Translations under genes and position numbers: made by a program
The notes under the pieces: generated by a model
Databases searched by the model: none
What the model was told of the DNA's origin: nothing
The model's input: the letters and a program-made list of their open reading frames with translations, nothing else
Source of the DNA: Hydractinia symbiolongicarpus
Taxonomy: Eukaryota > Cnidaria > Hydrozoa > Anthoathecata > Hydractiniidae
DNA: 64,000 nt
NCBI RefSeq assembly: GCF_029227915.1
Contig: NC_079878.1
Location: 25,071,501 to 25,135,500, forward strand
Direction of reading: 5' to 3'
In this document: one piece after another, positions 10,331 to 21,258 of the stretch
Layout of the letters: each line of letters starts with the position of its first letter
Position numbering within the stretch: position 1 is the first letter of the stretch

Positions 10331-11500
10331 GCTGTAGATTCTTATCAAGCTGGTGCATATTAACATAATATAGACTTTTTAATATAGAGACTGTTTATAA
10401 AACTTATTTTTGTTTTGTGCTATTCAAATGATTGTGTTTTTCAACTATATCCGAAAATTCAAAACATGATAATTTGAGATTGCATAAAGCTTTTGACTTC
10501 AATTCAAGTAAAATGATTTAAGTTTTTATTTTTCTCTTTTATGTGTTGTTAACTGTTGATTTCTTTTATTATAAGTAAAATTTTGAGACGGTTACTGTGT
10601 ATGCATAGACTGCATAGACGGAATATCTGATTTGGTATGGTGAATTACAAACTGCAAATTGTGGAAATTCTGTAATAACCTTTTTTTACGACTTAACGGA
10701 ATAATTGGGGTTTTTTAATGGTACACTATATTCCCTGCTGTTGTACTTGTGGCATAAGTATAAAAAATTTTTCATAACGGTTGTTAGACACCGATTTCGT
10801 TGGACTAATTGCATTTTTAGTTTATTTTTGTTTTTCGTTGCACCTGCCTTTATTTTTAAACGTTTTGTTTCAGGGGGTAGATTAATCTAGATTGTAAGTT
10901 TTAAAAATTACTATGTTGTATGTTTGTGTCTGCTATCCCTAACATGGATTTAATGAGAGATTTAGTGGATTTTTCCACGGTAGTACGGCTATTACAAAAT
11001 TATTGTATGTGAAAAAACTTAGCTAACCTATCAAGCAGGTTAATCGAGATTTTACTTGCGTATCAACGTATTGTATTCTACACTCTTGTTCTTCATAAAC
11101 AACACAAAATTTTGGCTAAGGCTTGATATTGAATAATGTTCTGAAAAACAATTTTCCTGAAAATTTATATGCATTATTTACCCCACCATTTCAAAACACC
11201 AAAATGATGTTTTTATAGGTCTTTCAAAAAAACTGCTTTTTATAGCCCTACCACCTTGTCACCACCGCTTTTTTTTACAGATGCCCGCTTTAAATGGCTT
11301 GCCAAACAAACCTTTAAAAAATCGTAAAATTTTCACCCATTAGGTATTTTGTTATTCTTATTGAGTTCTCTTGAAAATATACACTCTGAAATTCAAAAAC
11401 AAAAATACAAAACGGCTACTACAGGATGGATGAAAGGGTTGATGACGTTAGCGTATCACGGCTCATCATTTAAAAGCTAACAATAATGATTACAGATAAG
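10331..11500. other. No gene seen
   Basis: AT-rich intergenic DNA. Short ORFs (for example 10705-10890) have no recognisable domain and no splice context. Confidence 0.4.
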
Positions 11501-11508
11501 GATACTCG

Positions 11509-11748
11509 CTACTTACATATCCAGAACTGGTCTTCTCTGAAGTGTCTTTCACATATATAAACTTGGCTAGCATCAATTCTCTTCTTTAGCAAGTCATCAA
11601 CAACACGATCTTTCGTAATTTTATTCAAAAGTTCACTTCTCCATTTCTTATTAAAATCATTGTTAGGAGATGGAATTTTGAATATACTGAACTTTTTATT
11701 TCTTCGAGAAACAGAACAACCATAAACTGAGCAATTTGCGCCAGGCAT
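11509..11748 (-). CDS. THAP-domain protein, first coding exon
   Basis: The 79-residue frame begins MPGANCSVYGC, with the paired Cys of a THAP (C2CH) zinc finger, then SRRNKKFSIFKIP, WRSELLN and the YICERHFREDQF end of the module, so nearly the whole DNA-binding domain is in this exon. A canonical donor (ATAT then GTAAGT on the minus strand) lies at about 11519, so the true exon ends at about 11520 and the last ORF residues are intronic. THAP domains occur in host transcription factors and in P-element, ISL2EU and PIF-type transposases. No downstream exon was found in the lower coordinates, so this may be an orphan exon or a decayed transposase start. Confidence 0.6.
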   Translation of the reverse strand: MPGANCSVYGCSVSRRNKKFSIFKIPSPNNDFNKKWRSELLNKITKDRVVDDLLKKRIDASQVYICERHFREDQFWICK

Positions 11749-11759
11749 GTTGTAAATAC

Positions 11760-12640
11760 ACTCAAAATATTACACAACAACTTCAACTGATGGGAGTAGC
11801 CCACTAATAATCAGCCAATTTGAAGTTCTTGTGTACTTTCGGAGGTCTGGGCGCTAGCTAATTAGCTAAAGGCTAAACAATGGGTCATCGCCGGCCTCCA
11901 GACTATCTTTTTTTCTTATGACTATGTTTGGAAGTAGGGAGGGATTTTGGGTTTTTATTTTTTCAGGTGTGGGTGGTTGTGTTTCAAAGCCCAAAGCATT
12001 TGGGAAACTTTCATGACAATGTAACTAACCAATATAAAATTATATAAAAGTATTGAACACCAAAAAATGAAAGTCATAAAATTATCAGCCTCATCTATAA
12101 AAAGGCTACTGCGTCTTCTTTTATAAAAAATATCAGACTGGAACTTTAGGTCAAAACAAGAGATCTATTCTTTAGAAAAAATAGACAATCAAGAATAATA
12201 ACAAGCCTAGTTAGAATTTAGTGTTTTTACAAACAAAATCGTGTATTGCAAATACTTTGCTTGGGTGGAAAAATTACCCTCCCTGCATTATACTCTTTTC
12301 CCCAAAAAGGATCAACGACTCAGTTGCAGAAAGTTAAATTAAATGACTTACATGTTCGCGCCTGTAATACACAATTTCAACATATAGTCCGCCATTATGA
12401 AATTGCGTTTAAGAAAGAGCCTGGGTACTAAGAAGGGGGGGACGGTGATCGAGCTCTCTTACAGCTTCTTCCACTTCACTTGAGAAAACGAAGTATCAAC
12501 ACCACATTTTTACAGTCTTTAAAAACAAAATATAACAAGAATAAATTTAATTAAACGTAAATTGCGCTGTTGTAAGTTGCTTTAACAGTACTCAGAAAAT
12601 CAAGAAATGAAAACAGCAGTTATGTGAAGTACATAAAAAT
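11760..12640. other. No gene seen
   Basis: If the THAP exon is live, its promoter should lie just above 11748, but I see no convincing core element. The remainder has no recognisable coding or RNA feature. Confidence 0.35.
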
Positions 12641-12679
12641 GTTAAACATGGACACTGTGGTTGTGACCTCCCTTTTAGA

Positions 12680-12835
12680 ATGTACTCCTTCCAAGTATTC
12701 GGTACAAAGATGAACTAATGCAATGAAACGAAAAAATATTGACAAATCAAAATGGGCACCCAAATCAAGTGATCGTGTGTGCTCTATACACTTCGTTGGG
12801 TCTACAACTGAGGTGGATTTAGACAATAGAGATAT
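12680..12835 (+). pseudogene. THAP-domain fragment (C-terminal half)
   Basis: The plus-strand frame reads MKRKNIDKSKWAPKSSDRVC then SIHF, the W-P and C-x2-H-F end of a THAP zinc finger. The upstream half is out of frame or absent. A G-run (12853-12862) and a retrotransposon scrap follow. Confidence 0.5.
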
Positions 12836-12854
12836 TCAGCAAGACAGACCTAGG

Positions 12855-13300
12855 GGGGGGGGGGTGATAACAACAGAGGACTCCGATTCACTTTGTGACC
12901 AAGGTGCAGGAGTTACAGATAATGCTTGCGGGATAAAATTAGCATAATAGCATGTATTCTCTTTATTAATCAGGTCTTGGTTTTGCTGGAGTGCTGTTGG
13001 TAGGTGGTTCTGGGTCTGGGTGTAAGTGACCTTTAGCCGTTGTAGGCCTTTCTTGTTGATGATGTTTCCGTTGTTGCAGGCTTGTAACCTTTGGCAATAA
13101 AGGGGTAGTCACAGATGTTGTGCCTGACGCAAGATTGCAGCTGCCTTGGTTCCACGTAATTAAGTTCCTGGCTAGCCAAATGCAGAAGGATGCTTTTATA
13201 CAAACGTCGCCTAATTTCCAGACGGCTTGGAAAGCTTTTTTGTTTGGGAAACCCAATCGATTGCGAACAGATTTACTTGCCATCATTATGCTCGATGATA
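12855..13300 (-). pseudogene. RLE tail, linker and start of USP (retrotransposon scrap)
   Basis: On the minus strand, 13286-12966 gives RNRLGFPNKKAFQAVWKLGD and IKASFCIWLARNLITW, the C-terminal tail of the RLE. A Pro/Thr/Ser-rich linker follows, and then, in a neighbouring frame at about 12975-12900, a decayed Cys box LINKENTCYYANFIPQAL. This scrap is direct evidence that RLE and USP are separated only by a linker of about 60 residues. Relative to the Cys box consensus it carries G to E and an inserted residue. Confidence 0.75.
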
Positions 13301-13805
13301 ATTATCAAAGGTATATCTAAAACCTTTACCCCCCAAAAAGTTAAAACTGTGTACCTCAGATATGGAAAATCAGGGTAGCTCTTCCACATCTAATATTGAT
13401 ATTGATGCTGATGGCTTGTTTACTCCACCACTTGAACACACCTAATTTAAAACTCCTGCTTCTATAAGCTGAAGTGAGTGCACTGGTAAACAAGGCTAAT
13501 AAATTCTTTAGTATCTAAAGTAAACTCCGTTACACTACAAAACCAAACATTATCTCGAGAAAAGATTTTTAATAGGGAGTTGGACATTCATATAGCGAAA
13601 AATAAAGAGTGGCGAGGAGATGAACTTTTACACAGGATTCATGACCATTGCTTTATTTAATGCAATCTTTATTTTTCCCAAGCTATATTTATCAAATTTG
13701 AGGTTCTGGAGAGGTCCAAAGCAAGCACTAAGTAACAAATAAACATACAAAGCCTTACAAAACTGGATTAAAAAATTAAAACACAGTGGCAAATTTTTAT
13801 TGACA
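13301..13805. other. No gene seen
   Basis: No recognisable domain on either strand; it ends at the 3' terminus of copy D. Confidence 0.35.
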
Positions 13806-14377
13806 TTATTAAGAAAATAATTTACAAAGAGGTGGCAAGCCACCGCAATGATGAACTCAACCTGTTAGGTCTTTGGAAACAAGCTAGAGGTTGTACTCCT
13901 CTAGAAAACATGCCTCTAAAAGCACAATTCTCTCTTTTCACAAGGAATTAATTAAAAAAATATAAAAAAATAAAATAAAAAGGACACAACACATTTGAAA
14001 AGATGAACAGAACTTTAATTAAGGGCAGGTAGGTTTCGACCCATACTTCTGAACCTAAGTACCCTGGATGTCTAGCTGGGTCATCTCGAAGGTCACCTCA
14101 TCAGCAGAAACTAGACATCCCTATCTTTCTAAAATTAACTTTGACCACTTTCTGTTTAACTGTGCTATTGTTTGTTTTTAACTCAGGTAATAAGTGGAGT
14201 CGTTACTCTCCAAAGACAAAATCATGTGTGATCAAACCCCCCTGCTAATATTTTTTTTATTATTTTTTATTTATTATTATTTTTTTTAACTGGGGTAATA
14301 AGTGGAGTCGTCACTCTCCAAAGAGAAGACTGAGTGTAGTCAAGCCCCCTTGCTGACTCATTCCGGTTAAAATATTC

Positions 14378-15175
14378 TTATCTCAGCTCTTCTATAAAGA
14401 AAACATAAGACTCGTGACTGTTAATAAGGCGGTCATCACAGAAAATTACCGCTCTATCGTTGCAATGTATCCACCTGTGTACCATTTGGTCGAAGGCTAT
14501 GGTTGTGTAGTGACCATTATTTAAGTTGCCGCAATGGTTGATAATAGCCCTTAATTGAAAGTTTTTACGAAATTTCACTTCTCCATCTACGGTTAAAGGT
14601 ATGGAAAGGGTACCAGGGTAAGCAGTAATACGAGAGGCAATTTTTGACACAAGGCCGTTGGCACTGGCAAAACGTTTTAGCTGTAAAATGAGATGGGAAC
14701 CGCACGACACTACTTCTTTTTCAACTACAGCAGTTTGATGAGCGTTGCAAACATGGCAGAAGTAGGCATTGGTGTCTGACAACTCCTCGCTTTCGAAGAA
14801 ATTATCTAAGGAAGATTGTAACGTAGCGTGAAGAGAAAGTTGGATGCATGGTGCTATAACTTCTGAGGAGCTGGTAAAATGACATGAATTGCAAGTGGTT
14901 GAGGTCTTGATGCCAATACTAAAAAGACTTCCAAGAAATGGAAAGTCTAATGACAGACCAGGTAAGAGATATTCAAGAACCTCGGGGACGTCATGCTGAG
15001 CAAAGATATTAAATGCACTTCCCTTCGCAGCTGAGATATGATGTTTCACAGCACGCAAAAAATAGGAGGGATCAACTGGACTTCTAGAAACAGCCAAACT
15101 TTGAAGAACACCTACAAATGCTTCGCCTAACTTTGAGGTTGTTTTGCTGACAGAAATGGCTTCTTTAACTTTTGG
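14378..15175 (-). pseudogene. USP (C19) domain of copy D, nucleophile box deleted
   Basis: The 239-residue frame (15097-14378) has QHDVPEVL (35-42), zinc-ribbon pairs CNSC (69-72) and CHVC (114-117), LILQLKRF (136-143), His box NHCGNLNNGHYTT with His196, and the HCNDRAV box with Asn213/Asp214. Upstream, the linker reads GLKN and then, in the next frame, LHQCFYNLPKVKE: the GNTCYxNS nucleophile segment between them is missing, which causes the frameshift. Otherwise every USP landmark is in place and spaced as in cellular USPs, although the domain (about 260-270 residues) is on the short side. Confidence 0.88.
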
Positions 15176-16075
15176 AAGGTTATAAAAACATTGATGAAGT
15201 TTTTTAGACCGCTATTCCTAAAATCAGGGTTAGATGACAATGCGACTGTTGTTTTGGAAGACCTTGTAGCAAGTTTTTCGGGTTCTTTGATTTTACAAGA
15301 TTTTGTGTGATTTGCGGAAGATTTCTCAGGGGTTTTTGATTTCTTACATTCCATATTTGTAACAGAAGAAACTTCAGGAATGATTGGGGCCTTTTCAGGC
15401 TCAACCCAAGTGGTAGAATTTCGAGACATCCAGATGTAAAAAGAAGCACTCATGGAGGTAAAAGTTAGGGATTTTAATAGGGAACGTAAAGGCTTGTTAG
15501 GGAAACCAAGGCGACGAAAACAGGTCCTTACTGATTCTGAACAGAAACCCCTTGCACCCACCTCAATGGCAAAGAAATGCACGATCCATCCATTGTTTTT
15601 CATAGCATAACAAAGTGAAGAATATTTGTTAAGCTTTCGTTTGTGCCAATATTCCGTGTTCTCTTCACATGGACAAGTCAGTTCTAACATAATAACAGTT
15701 TTGGAAGAACTGGATATTAATAACACGTCTGGGCGTAGTTGTGTTATTGCAATGTATCGTGGAACAACTAAAACGGAATCTAAATCTGACAGTATTTTCC
15801 AATCGGAAGCAAGGTGAAGAAGGCCTGGACACTTTGTATGCCTCTTCTTAGATGGTGATTGACCAGCTGGAATGAAATTAATTTTGTTGCACTTGGAAAG
15901 CTTAAGAGGTTCATATGATACCAAAAACTCTTTTAATGCCTTAACCAAAACTATTAAAACCGAGTCATGACGGTATGTGTATCTACCCTGCGTAAGGGAG
16001 GTCCTACAGGCACCCAATATGTGAGAGACATTTGAGGATGGTTTCTTGCACAGAATGCAACTTTTGTCTTTCTCA
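15127..16075 (-). pseudogene. CCHC knuckle and restriction-like endonuclease of copy D
   Basis: After a knuckle CILC..H..GAC and GRYTYRHDSVL, the RLE active site reads RPDVLL (Asp97 of the 296-residue frame), VIMLELTCPCEE (Glu112) and KLNKYSSL (Lys131), then FAIEVGARGFC (148-158). This is the PD-(D/E)xK arrangement of R2/NeSL endonucleases, which nick one strand of the target. The frame continues through the tail RRLGFPNKPLRSLL and a Ser/Thr/Pro/Lys-rich linker of about 80 residues and would run into the USP but for a deletion. RLE and USP were therefore one reading frame in the ancestor. Confidence 0.88.
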
Positions 16076-16083
16076 ATTCCTCA

Positions 16084-16728
16084 TCACACAAGCTTGGTTG
16101 GAGAGGGAAGGGTGTCGTAGGTTGCCCCTATACAAAAGGAAGTTAGACATTGTGGGAGTGAAAGAATTGTTCTCCAAGATAAATCATTTTTCACATAAGA
16201 GCACCATCTCGTCCAATTGCCTTGCAAATGCAACTGTACAGCTCTGGCATTGTAAATATCTTCTTCATTTTCTTCAATGATATTGGAAACAAGCTTTTGG
16301 TAAGCATAAGTGCCTTTTGGTGGTATATTTTTGTGGTCTAAGAGCCCTAAGCCAGCTCCACCAGTCTGATGCAAACCTAAAATCTCTTTGAAATTGAGCT
16401 GACTATCTGCCGAAAGAACTGCCTCACTAACTTTCCAATTTCCAGCTTTCAAAACTGGTACGCACTTAGACACACAAGGGTCGACAGAATCTCTTAGTAA
16501 CAGATGTCCACTGAGGAGCTCTAACTTAATCCCCGTAAATTTGAGTGCAGCCTTCCATGCCAAGCCGGGTGCGCTGTAGAAGTGAGCGCGTTTTGGCATT
16601 CTAACAGGACTAGCATCCAGTGTTTTTACAACATGGATCAAAGTGATTAGTTTGATTTCAGGCAGACCTTTGGTTGTTTGGTTATCAAGAGAAAGTATCC
16701 GTGAGAATCCGCCAGAAGTATTTGTCAA
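16084..16728 (-). pseudogene. RT C-terminal connector of copy D
   Basis: The 214-residue frame contains SRILSLDNQTTKGLPEIKLI, LAWKAALKFTGI, VDPCVSKCVPVLKAGNWKV, LHQTGGAGLGLL and VQLHLQGNWTRWCSYVKNDL, the segment between RT thumb and CCHC knuckle in this element family; copies B and F show the same blocks. It ends at two TGA codons. An identical copy lies exactly 2,778 bp away at 18862-19506. Confidence 0.75.
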
Positions 16729-16969
16729 GCCTGGCTATTCGAAACTATCGTGTGATATTGAATGAACCAAATCTTTATTAAATCAGACATGTACTTGCTC
16801 TGATTATAAGCATCATAACACCCTAAAATTCATGAATGGTATATCACCCACTGGCTTTATTATATTTTTGTCAAACTGCTACGATGGTCGTTCAAGTGAC
16901 AAATTTATAACAAAGGACAGTGGATTTTTAAACTTTTAGAGCGAGACGATAAATTTTAATGGCATCATG

Positions 16970-17720
16970 ATAGATGAAGGCAGATAAGGACTTTCAAATA
17001 CAAGAGGAATTGTTACCGATACTTTGTAAGCTAGTTGTTCCATGTGGTGCACGATTAAAAAGCCAAATGACCAGTGCAGAATGTTGTACAACAAAAGATG
17101 TCCAAACCTTAGAATTTATATGGAACGAGCATTTATATGGAATGAACAGAATTCTCTCCACTCAAGCCATAAATTCTCATCAAAAAAATTTTTGTATTCC
17201 ATGTGGTTTCCATACAACAAGTAAGAAAACTTTGTCCAGTTACAGACATTTGTATCTGACACTGCGTAAAGTATTTCTTTAAGGTGAAGCACTCCATTTT
17301 TATCTTTACTCAAATATGGTAAATTTTCATCTGGCGCAGATGTCTTGATTCGTGATTAATTAAATAAGGGCACTTGATTTCTAAGCATGCTTGTGGACAC
17401 CAAGAACAAATAGTTATTCTGTCCGGACTTCTACCTATAAATGGTATCTCACTGTCCAAATACAAACCACATTCAGAAAATACCACATCCTTATTATCTG
17501 ATTTAAAGATGCTGTAAAATTTATTCACAACATCGCTTTCCGTTGTACGGCCGTACTTACGGGCTGGTATGCTGAGGTGCACAAATGTTAAACCAGAAAC
17601 TTTTTGGTTACGTGCCCACATATCCAAATATCCACCACCATCCTTGGCCACTCGCTTCATTTTAGATAACACATCATGTACTTTAGATTTTTGAAATAAA
17701 AAACAATTTCTTTCGACTGA
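16970..17720 (-). pseudogene. YqaJ-like nuclease relic (unit 1)
   Basis: The frame 17672-17310 reads GLTFVHLSIPARKYGRTTES, DVVFSECGLYLDSEIPFIGR-SPD and ACLEIKCPY, the PD-(D/E)xK core of YqaJ/lambda-exonuclease domains (Asp of SPD, E-x-K of LEIKCP). Past a frameshift, 17300-17116 continues with a TQCQIQMSVTG-like segment in one frame and YLLYGNHMEY in another. YqaJ proteins accompany several eukaryotic DNA transposons such as ISL2EU. No transposase lies next to it, so the parent element is not identified. Confidence 0.7.
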
Positions 17721-17882
17721 CTCCTTTTAACCATCTTTGTGGCATGGTCAATAATTCTCGACTTATTTGATGACATAAGAATTATGTCATCTATACTGGG
17801 TAAATCTTGTGGCTTCGTTTGCTCATTCTCTGTCTCAAGTGACTCACGAAAAAGTTAACTTCAGGTTTAGGAACTGCAGTAA

Positions 17883-18340
17883 ATAGAATAAGAAAACAAT
17901 TTACAAAGAGGTGGCAAGCCACCGCAATGATGAACTCAACCTCTTAGGTCTTTGGAAATAAGCTAGAGGTTGTACTCCTCTAGAGAAAATGCCTCTAAAA
18001 GCACAATTCTCCCTTTTTACAAGGAATTAATTAAAAAAAATATAAAAAAAAAATAAAAAGGACATAACACATTTGAAAAGATCAACAGAACTTTAACCAA
18101 GGGCAGGTAGGTTTCGACCCATATTTCTGAACCTAAGTACCCTGGATGTCTAGCTGGGTCACCTCAAAGAGGTCCGCGGACGGTCATCAGCAGAAACTAG
18201 ACATCCCTATGTTCCTAAAGTAAACTTTGACCATTTTCTGTTCAACTGTGCTATTGTTTGTTTTTAACTCAGGTAATAAGTGGAGTCGTTACTCTCCAAA
18301 GACAAGATCATGTGTGATCAAACCCCCCTGCTAATACTTT
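17883..18340 (-). mobile_element. Family 2 3' end fragment (unit 1)
   Basis: Terminal hairpin block (GAGGTGGCAAGCCACC, TAGAGG/CCTCTA), closed stem GGATGTCTAG/CTAGACATCC (18144-18208) and one structured GGGG/CCCC motif (18266-18332). It is truncated upstream before the USP. An identical copy lies in unit 2 at 20661-21118. Confidence 0.75.
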
Positions 18341-18861
18341 TAAACGACGGTGAATCCTACTTTTTAGCGGCAAAGGTTTCGCTGCTAGTTTTTGACCAAT
18401 CAGAACGCGGTTAACTAATGTAAACAATGAATTTGGCGCCTTTTTATTTTGTCGTAAAAATTAAAAAGCGAATTCGCCGTTTAATTCGCTTCGTGCAAAT
18501 CTCCCTTTAATAAGACGTCGGGGTGTAGTATGAATGGTGGAACAACTAAAACGGAATTTAAATCTGACAGTACTTTCCTATCAGAAGCAAGGTGAAGAAG
18601 GCCTGAACACTTTGTATTCCTCTTCATAGATGGTGATTGACCGGCCGGAATGAAATTAATTTTGTTGCACTTGGAAACCTTAAGAGGTTCATATGATACC
18701 AAAAACTCTTTTAATGCCTTAACCAAAACTATTAAAACCGAGTCATGACGGTATGTGTATCTACCCTGCGTAAGGGAGGTCCTACAGGCACCCAATATGT
18801 GAGAGACATTTGAGGATGGTTTCTTGCACAGAATGCAACTTTTGTCTTTCTCAATTCCTCA
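18341..18861 (-). pseudogene. Truncated RLE/knuckle at the chimeric junction
   Basis: The frame 18795-18481 reads GACRTSLTQGRYTYRHDSVL through to HPDVLL, then diverges into unrelated residues (KGDLHEAN), so the RLE is cut in its active site near 18525. The sequence beyond (18341-18525) is unrelated to the element. The left part matches copy E (21259-21461); the right part matches copy D. Confidence 0.7.
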
Positions 18862-19506
18862 TCACACAAGCTTGGTTGGAGAGGGAAGGGTGTCGTAGGT
18901 TGCCCCTATACAAAAGGAAGTTAGACATTGTGGGAGTGAAAGAATTGTTCTCCAAGATAAATCATTTTTCACATAAGAGCACCATCTCGTCCAATTGCCT
19001 TGCAAATGCAACTGTACAGCTCTGGCATTGTAAATATCTTCTTCATTTTCTTCAATGATATTGGAAACAAGCTTTTGGTAAGCATAAGTGCCTTTTGGTG
19101 GTATATTTTTGTGGTCTAAGAGCCCTAAGCCAGCTCCACCAGTCTGATGCAAACCTAAAATCTCTTTGAAATTGAGCTGACTATCTGCCGAAAGAACTGC
19201 CTCACTAACTTTCCAATTTCCAGCTTTCAAAACTGGTACGCACTTAGACACACAAGGGTCGACAGAATCTCTTAGTAACAGATGTCCACTGAGGAGCTCT
19301 AACTTAATCCCCGTAAATTTGAGTGCAGCCTTCCATGCCAAGCCGGGTGCGCTGTAGAAGTGAGCGCGTTTTGGCATTCTAACAGGACTAGCATCCAGTG
19401 TTTTTACAACATGGATCAAAGTGATTAGTTTGATTTCAGGCAGACCTTTGGTTGTTTGGTTATCAAGAGAAAGTATCCGTGAGAATCCGCCAGAAGTATT
19501 TGTCAA
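18862..19506 (-). pseudogene. RT C-terminal connector, duplicate in unit 2
   Basis: A base-for-base counterpart of 16084-16728, including the two premature TGA codons at its end. That identity shows both stem from copy D and not from separate retrotranspositions. Confidence 0.8.
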
Positions 19507-19747
19507 GCCTGGCTATTCGAAACTATCGTGTGATATTGAATGAACCAAATCTTTATTAAATCAGACATGTACTTGCTCTGATTATAAGCATCATAACACC
19601 CTAAAATTCATGAATGGTATATCACCCACTGGCTTTATTATATTTTTGTCAAACTGCTACGATGGTCGTTCAAGTGACAAATTTATAACAAAGGACAGTG
19701 GATTTTTAAACTTTTAGAGCGAGACGATAAATTTTAATGGCATCATG

Positions 19748-20498
19748 ATAGATGAAGGCAGATAAGGACTTTCAAATACAAGAGGAATTGTTACCGATAC
19801 TTTGTAAGCTAGTTGTTCCATGTGGTGCACGATTAAAAAGCCAAATGACCAGTGCAGAATGTTGTACAACAAAAGATGTCCAAACCTTAGAATTTATATG
19901 GAACGAGCATTTATATGGAATGAACAGAATTCTCTCCACTCAAGCCATAAATTCTCATCAAAAAAATTTTTGTATTCCATGTGGTTTCCATACAACAAGT
20001 AAGAAAACTTTGTCCAGTTACAGACATTTGTATCTGACACTGCGTAAAGTATTTCTTTAAGGTGAAGCACTCCATTTTCATCTTTACTCAAATATGGTAA
20101 ATTTTCATCTGGCGCAGATGTCTTGATTCGTGATTAATTAAATAAGGGCACTTGATTTCTAAGCATGCTTGTGGACACCAAGAACAAATAGTTATTCTGT
20201 CCGGACTTCTACCTATAAATGGTATCTCACTGTCCAAATACAAACCACATTCAGAAAATACCACATCCTTATTATCTGATTTAAAGATGCTGTAAAATTT
20301 ATTCACAACATCGCTTTCCGTTGTACGGCCGTACTTACGGGCTGGTATGCTGAGGTGCACAAATGTTAAACCAGAAACTTTTTGGTTACGTGCCCACATA
20401 TCCAAATATCCACCACCATCCTTGGCCACTCGCTTCATTTTAGATAACACATCATGTACTTTAGATTTTTGAAATAAAAAACAATTTCTTTCGACTGA
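19748..20498 (-). pseudogene. YqaJ-like nuclease relic, duplicate in unit 2
   Basis: Counterpart of 16970-17720 with the single T to C difference noted at 20079 (Lys to Glu in the frame after the first frameshift). The same frameshifts are shared, so the gene was already dead before duplication. Confidence 0.75.
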
Positions 20499-20660
20499 CT
20501 CCTTTTAACCATCTTTGTGGCATGGTCAATAATTCTCGACTTATTTGATGACATAAGAATTATGTCATCTATACTGGGTAAATCTTGTGGCTTCGTTTGC
20601 TCATTCTCTGTCTCAAGTGACTCACGAAAAAGTTAACTTCAGGTTTAGGAACTGCAGTAA

Positions 20661-21118
20661 ATAGAATAAGAAAACAATTTACAAAGAGGTGGCAAGCCAC
20701 CGCAATGATGAACTCAACCTCTTAGGTCTTTGGAAATAAGCTAGAGGTTGTACTCCTCTAGAGAAAATGCCTCTAAAAGCACAATTCTCCCTTTTTACAA
20801 GGAATTAATTAAAAAAAATATAAAAAAAAAATAAAAAGGACATAACACATTTGAAAAGATCAACAGAACTTTAACCAAGGGCAGGTAGGTTTCGACCCAT
20901 ATTTCTGAACCTAAGTACCCTGGATGTCTAGCTGGGTCACCTCAAAGAGGTCCGCGGACGGTCATCAGCAGAAACTAGACATCCCTATGTTCCTAAAGTA
21001 AACTTTGACCATTTTCTGTTCAACTGTGCTATTGTTTGTTTTTAACTCAGGTAATAAGTGGAGTCGTTACTCTCCAAAGACAAGATCATGTGTGATCAAA
21101 CCCCCCTGCTAATACTTT
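20661..21118 (-). mobile_element. Family 2 3' end fragment, duplicate in unit 2
   Basis: Duplicate of 17883-18340 with the same terminal block, closed stem (20922-20986) and structured motif (21044-21110). Confidence 0.75.
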
Positions 21119-21258
21119 TAAACGACGGTGAATCCTACTTTTTAGCGGCAAAGGTTTCGCTGCTAGTTTTTGACCAATCAGAACGCGGTTAACTAATGTA
21201 AACAATGAATTTGGCGCCTTTTTATTTTGTCGTAAAAATTAAAAAGCGAATTCGCCGT

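Larger units (their letters stand above)
13810..16745 (-). mobile_element. Family 2 USP retrotransposon, copy D
   Basis: Minus-strand order: thumb/connector (16728-16084), CCHC knuckle and RLE (16075-15400), linker (15400-15190), USP (15175-14378), 3' UTR with two structured motifs (14354-14288, 14245-14180), closed stem (14066-14120) and terminal hairpin block ending at 13812. It is 5' truncated within the RT thumb. Two TGA codons replace the Arg and first Cys codons before the CCHC knuckle (compare the copy at 21.65 kb, which has AGA TGC). A short deletion removed the USP nucleophile box. It is the most complete RLE-linker-USP copy. Confidence 0.87.
15906..18683. repeat. Tandem duplication unit 1 (2,778 bp)
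   Basis: This unit is repeated at 18684-21461. It holds the connector/knuckle of copy D, a YqaJ-domain relic, a family 2 3' end and the start of a truncated RLE. The two copies looked identical except for T at 17301 against C at 20079. The block just left of unit 1 (15763-15905) is clearly more diverged from its counterpart at 18541-18683, while 18541-18683 is nearly identical to 21319-21461. Unit 2 is thus a chimera of two retrotransposon copies. Confidence 0.85.

Noticed and set aside
16032-16280. Plus-strand ORF duplicated at 18810-19058
   Set aside because: It is antisense to the conserved connector/knuckle of the retrotransposon; its duplication only reflects the 2,778-bp repeat.
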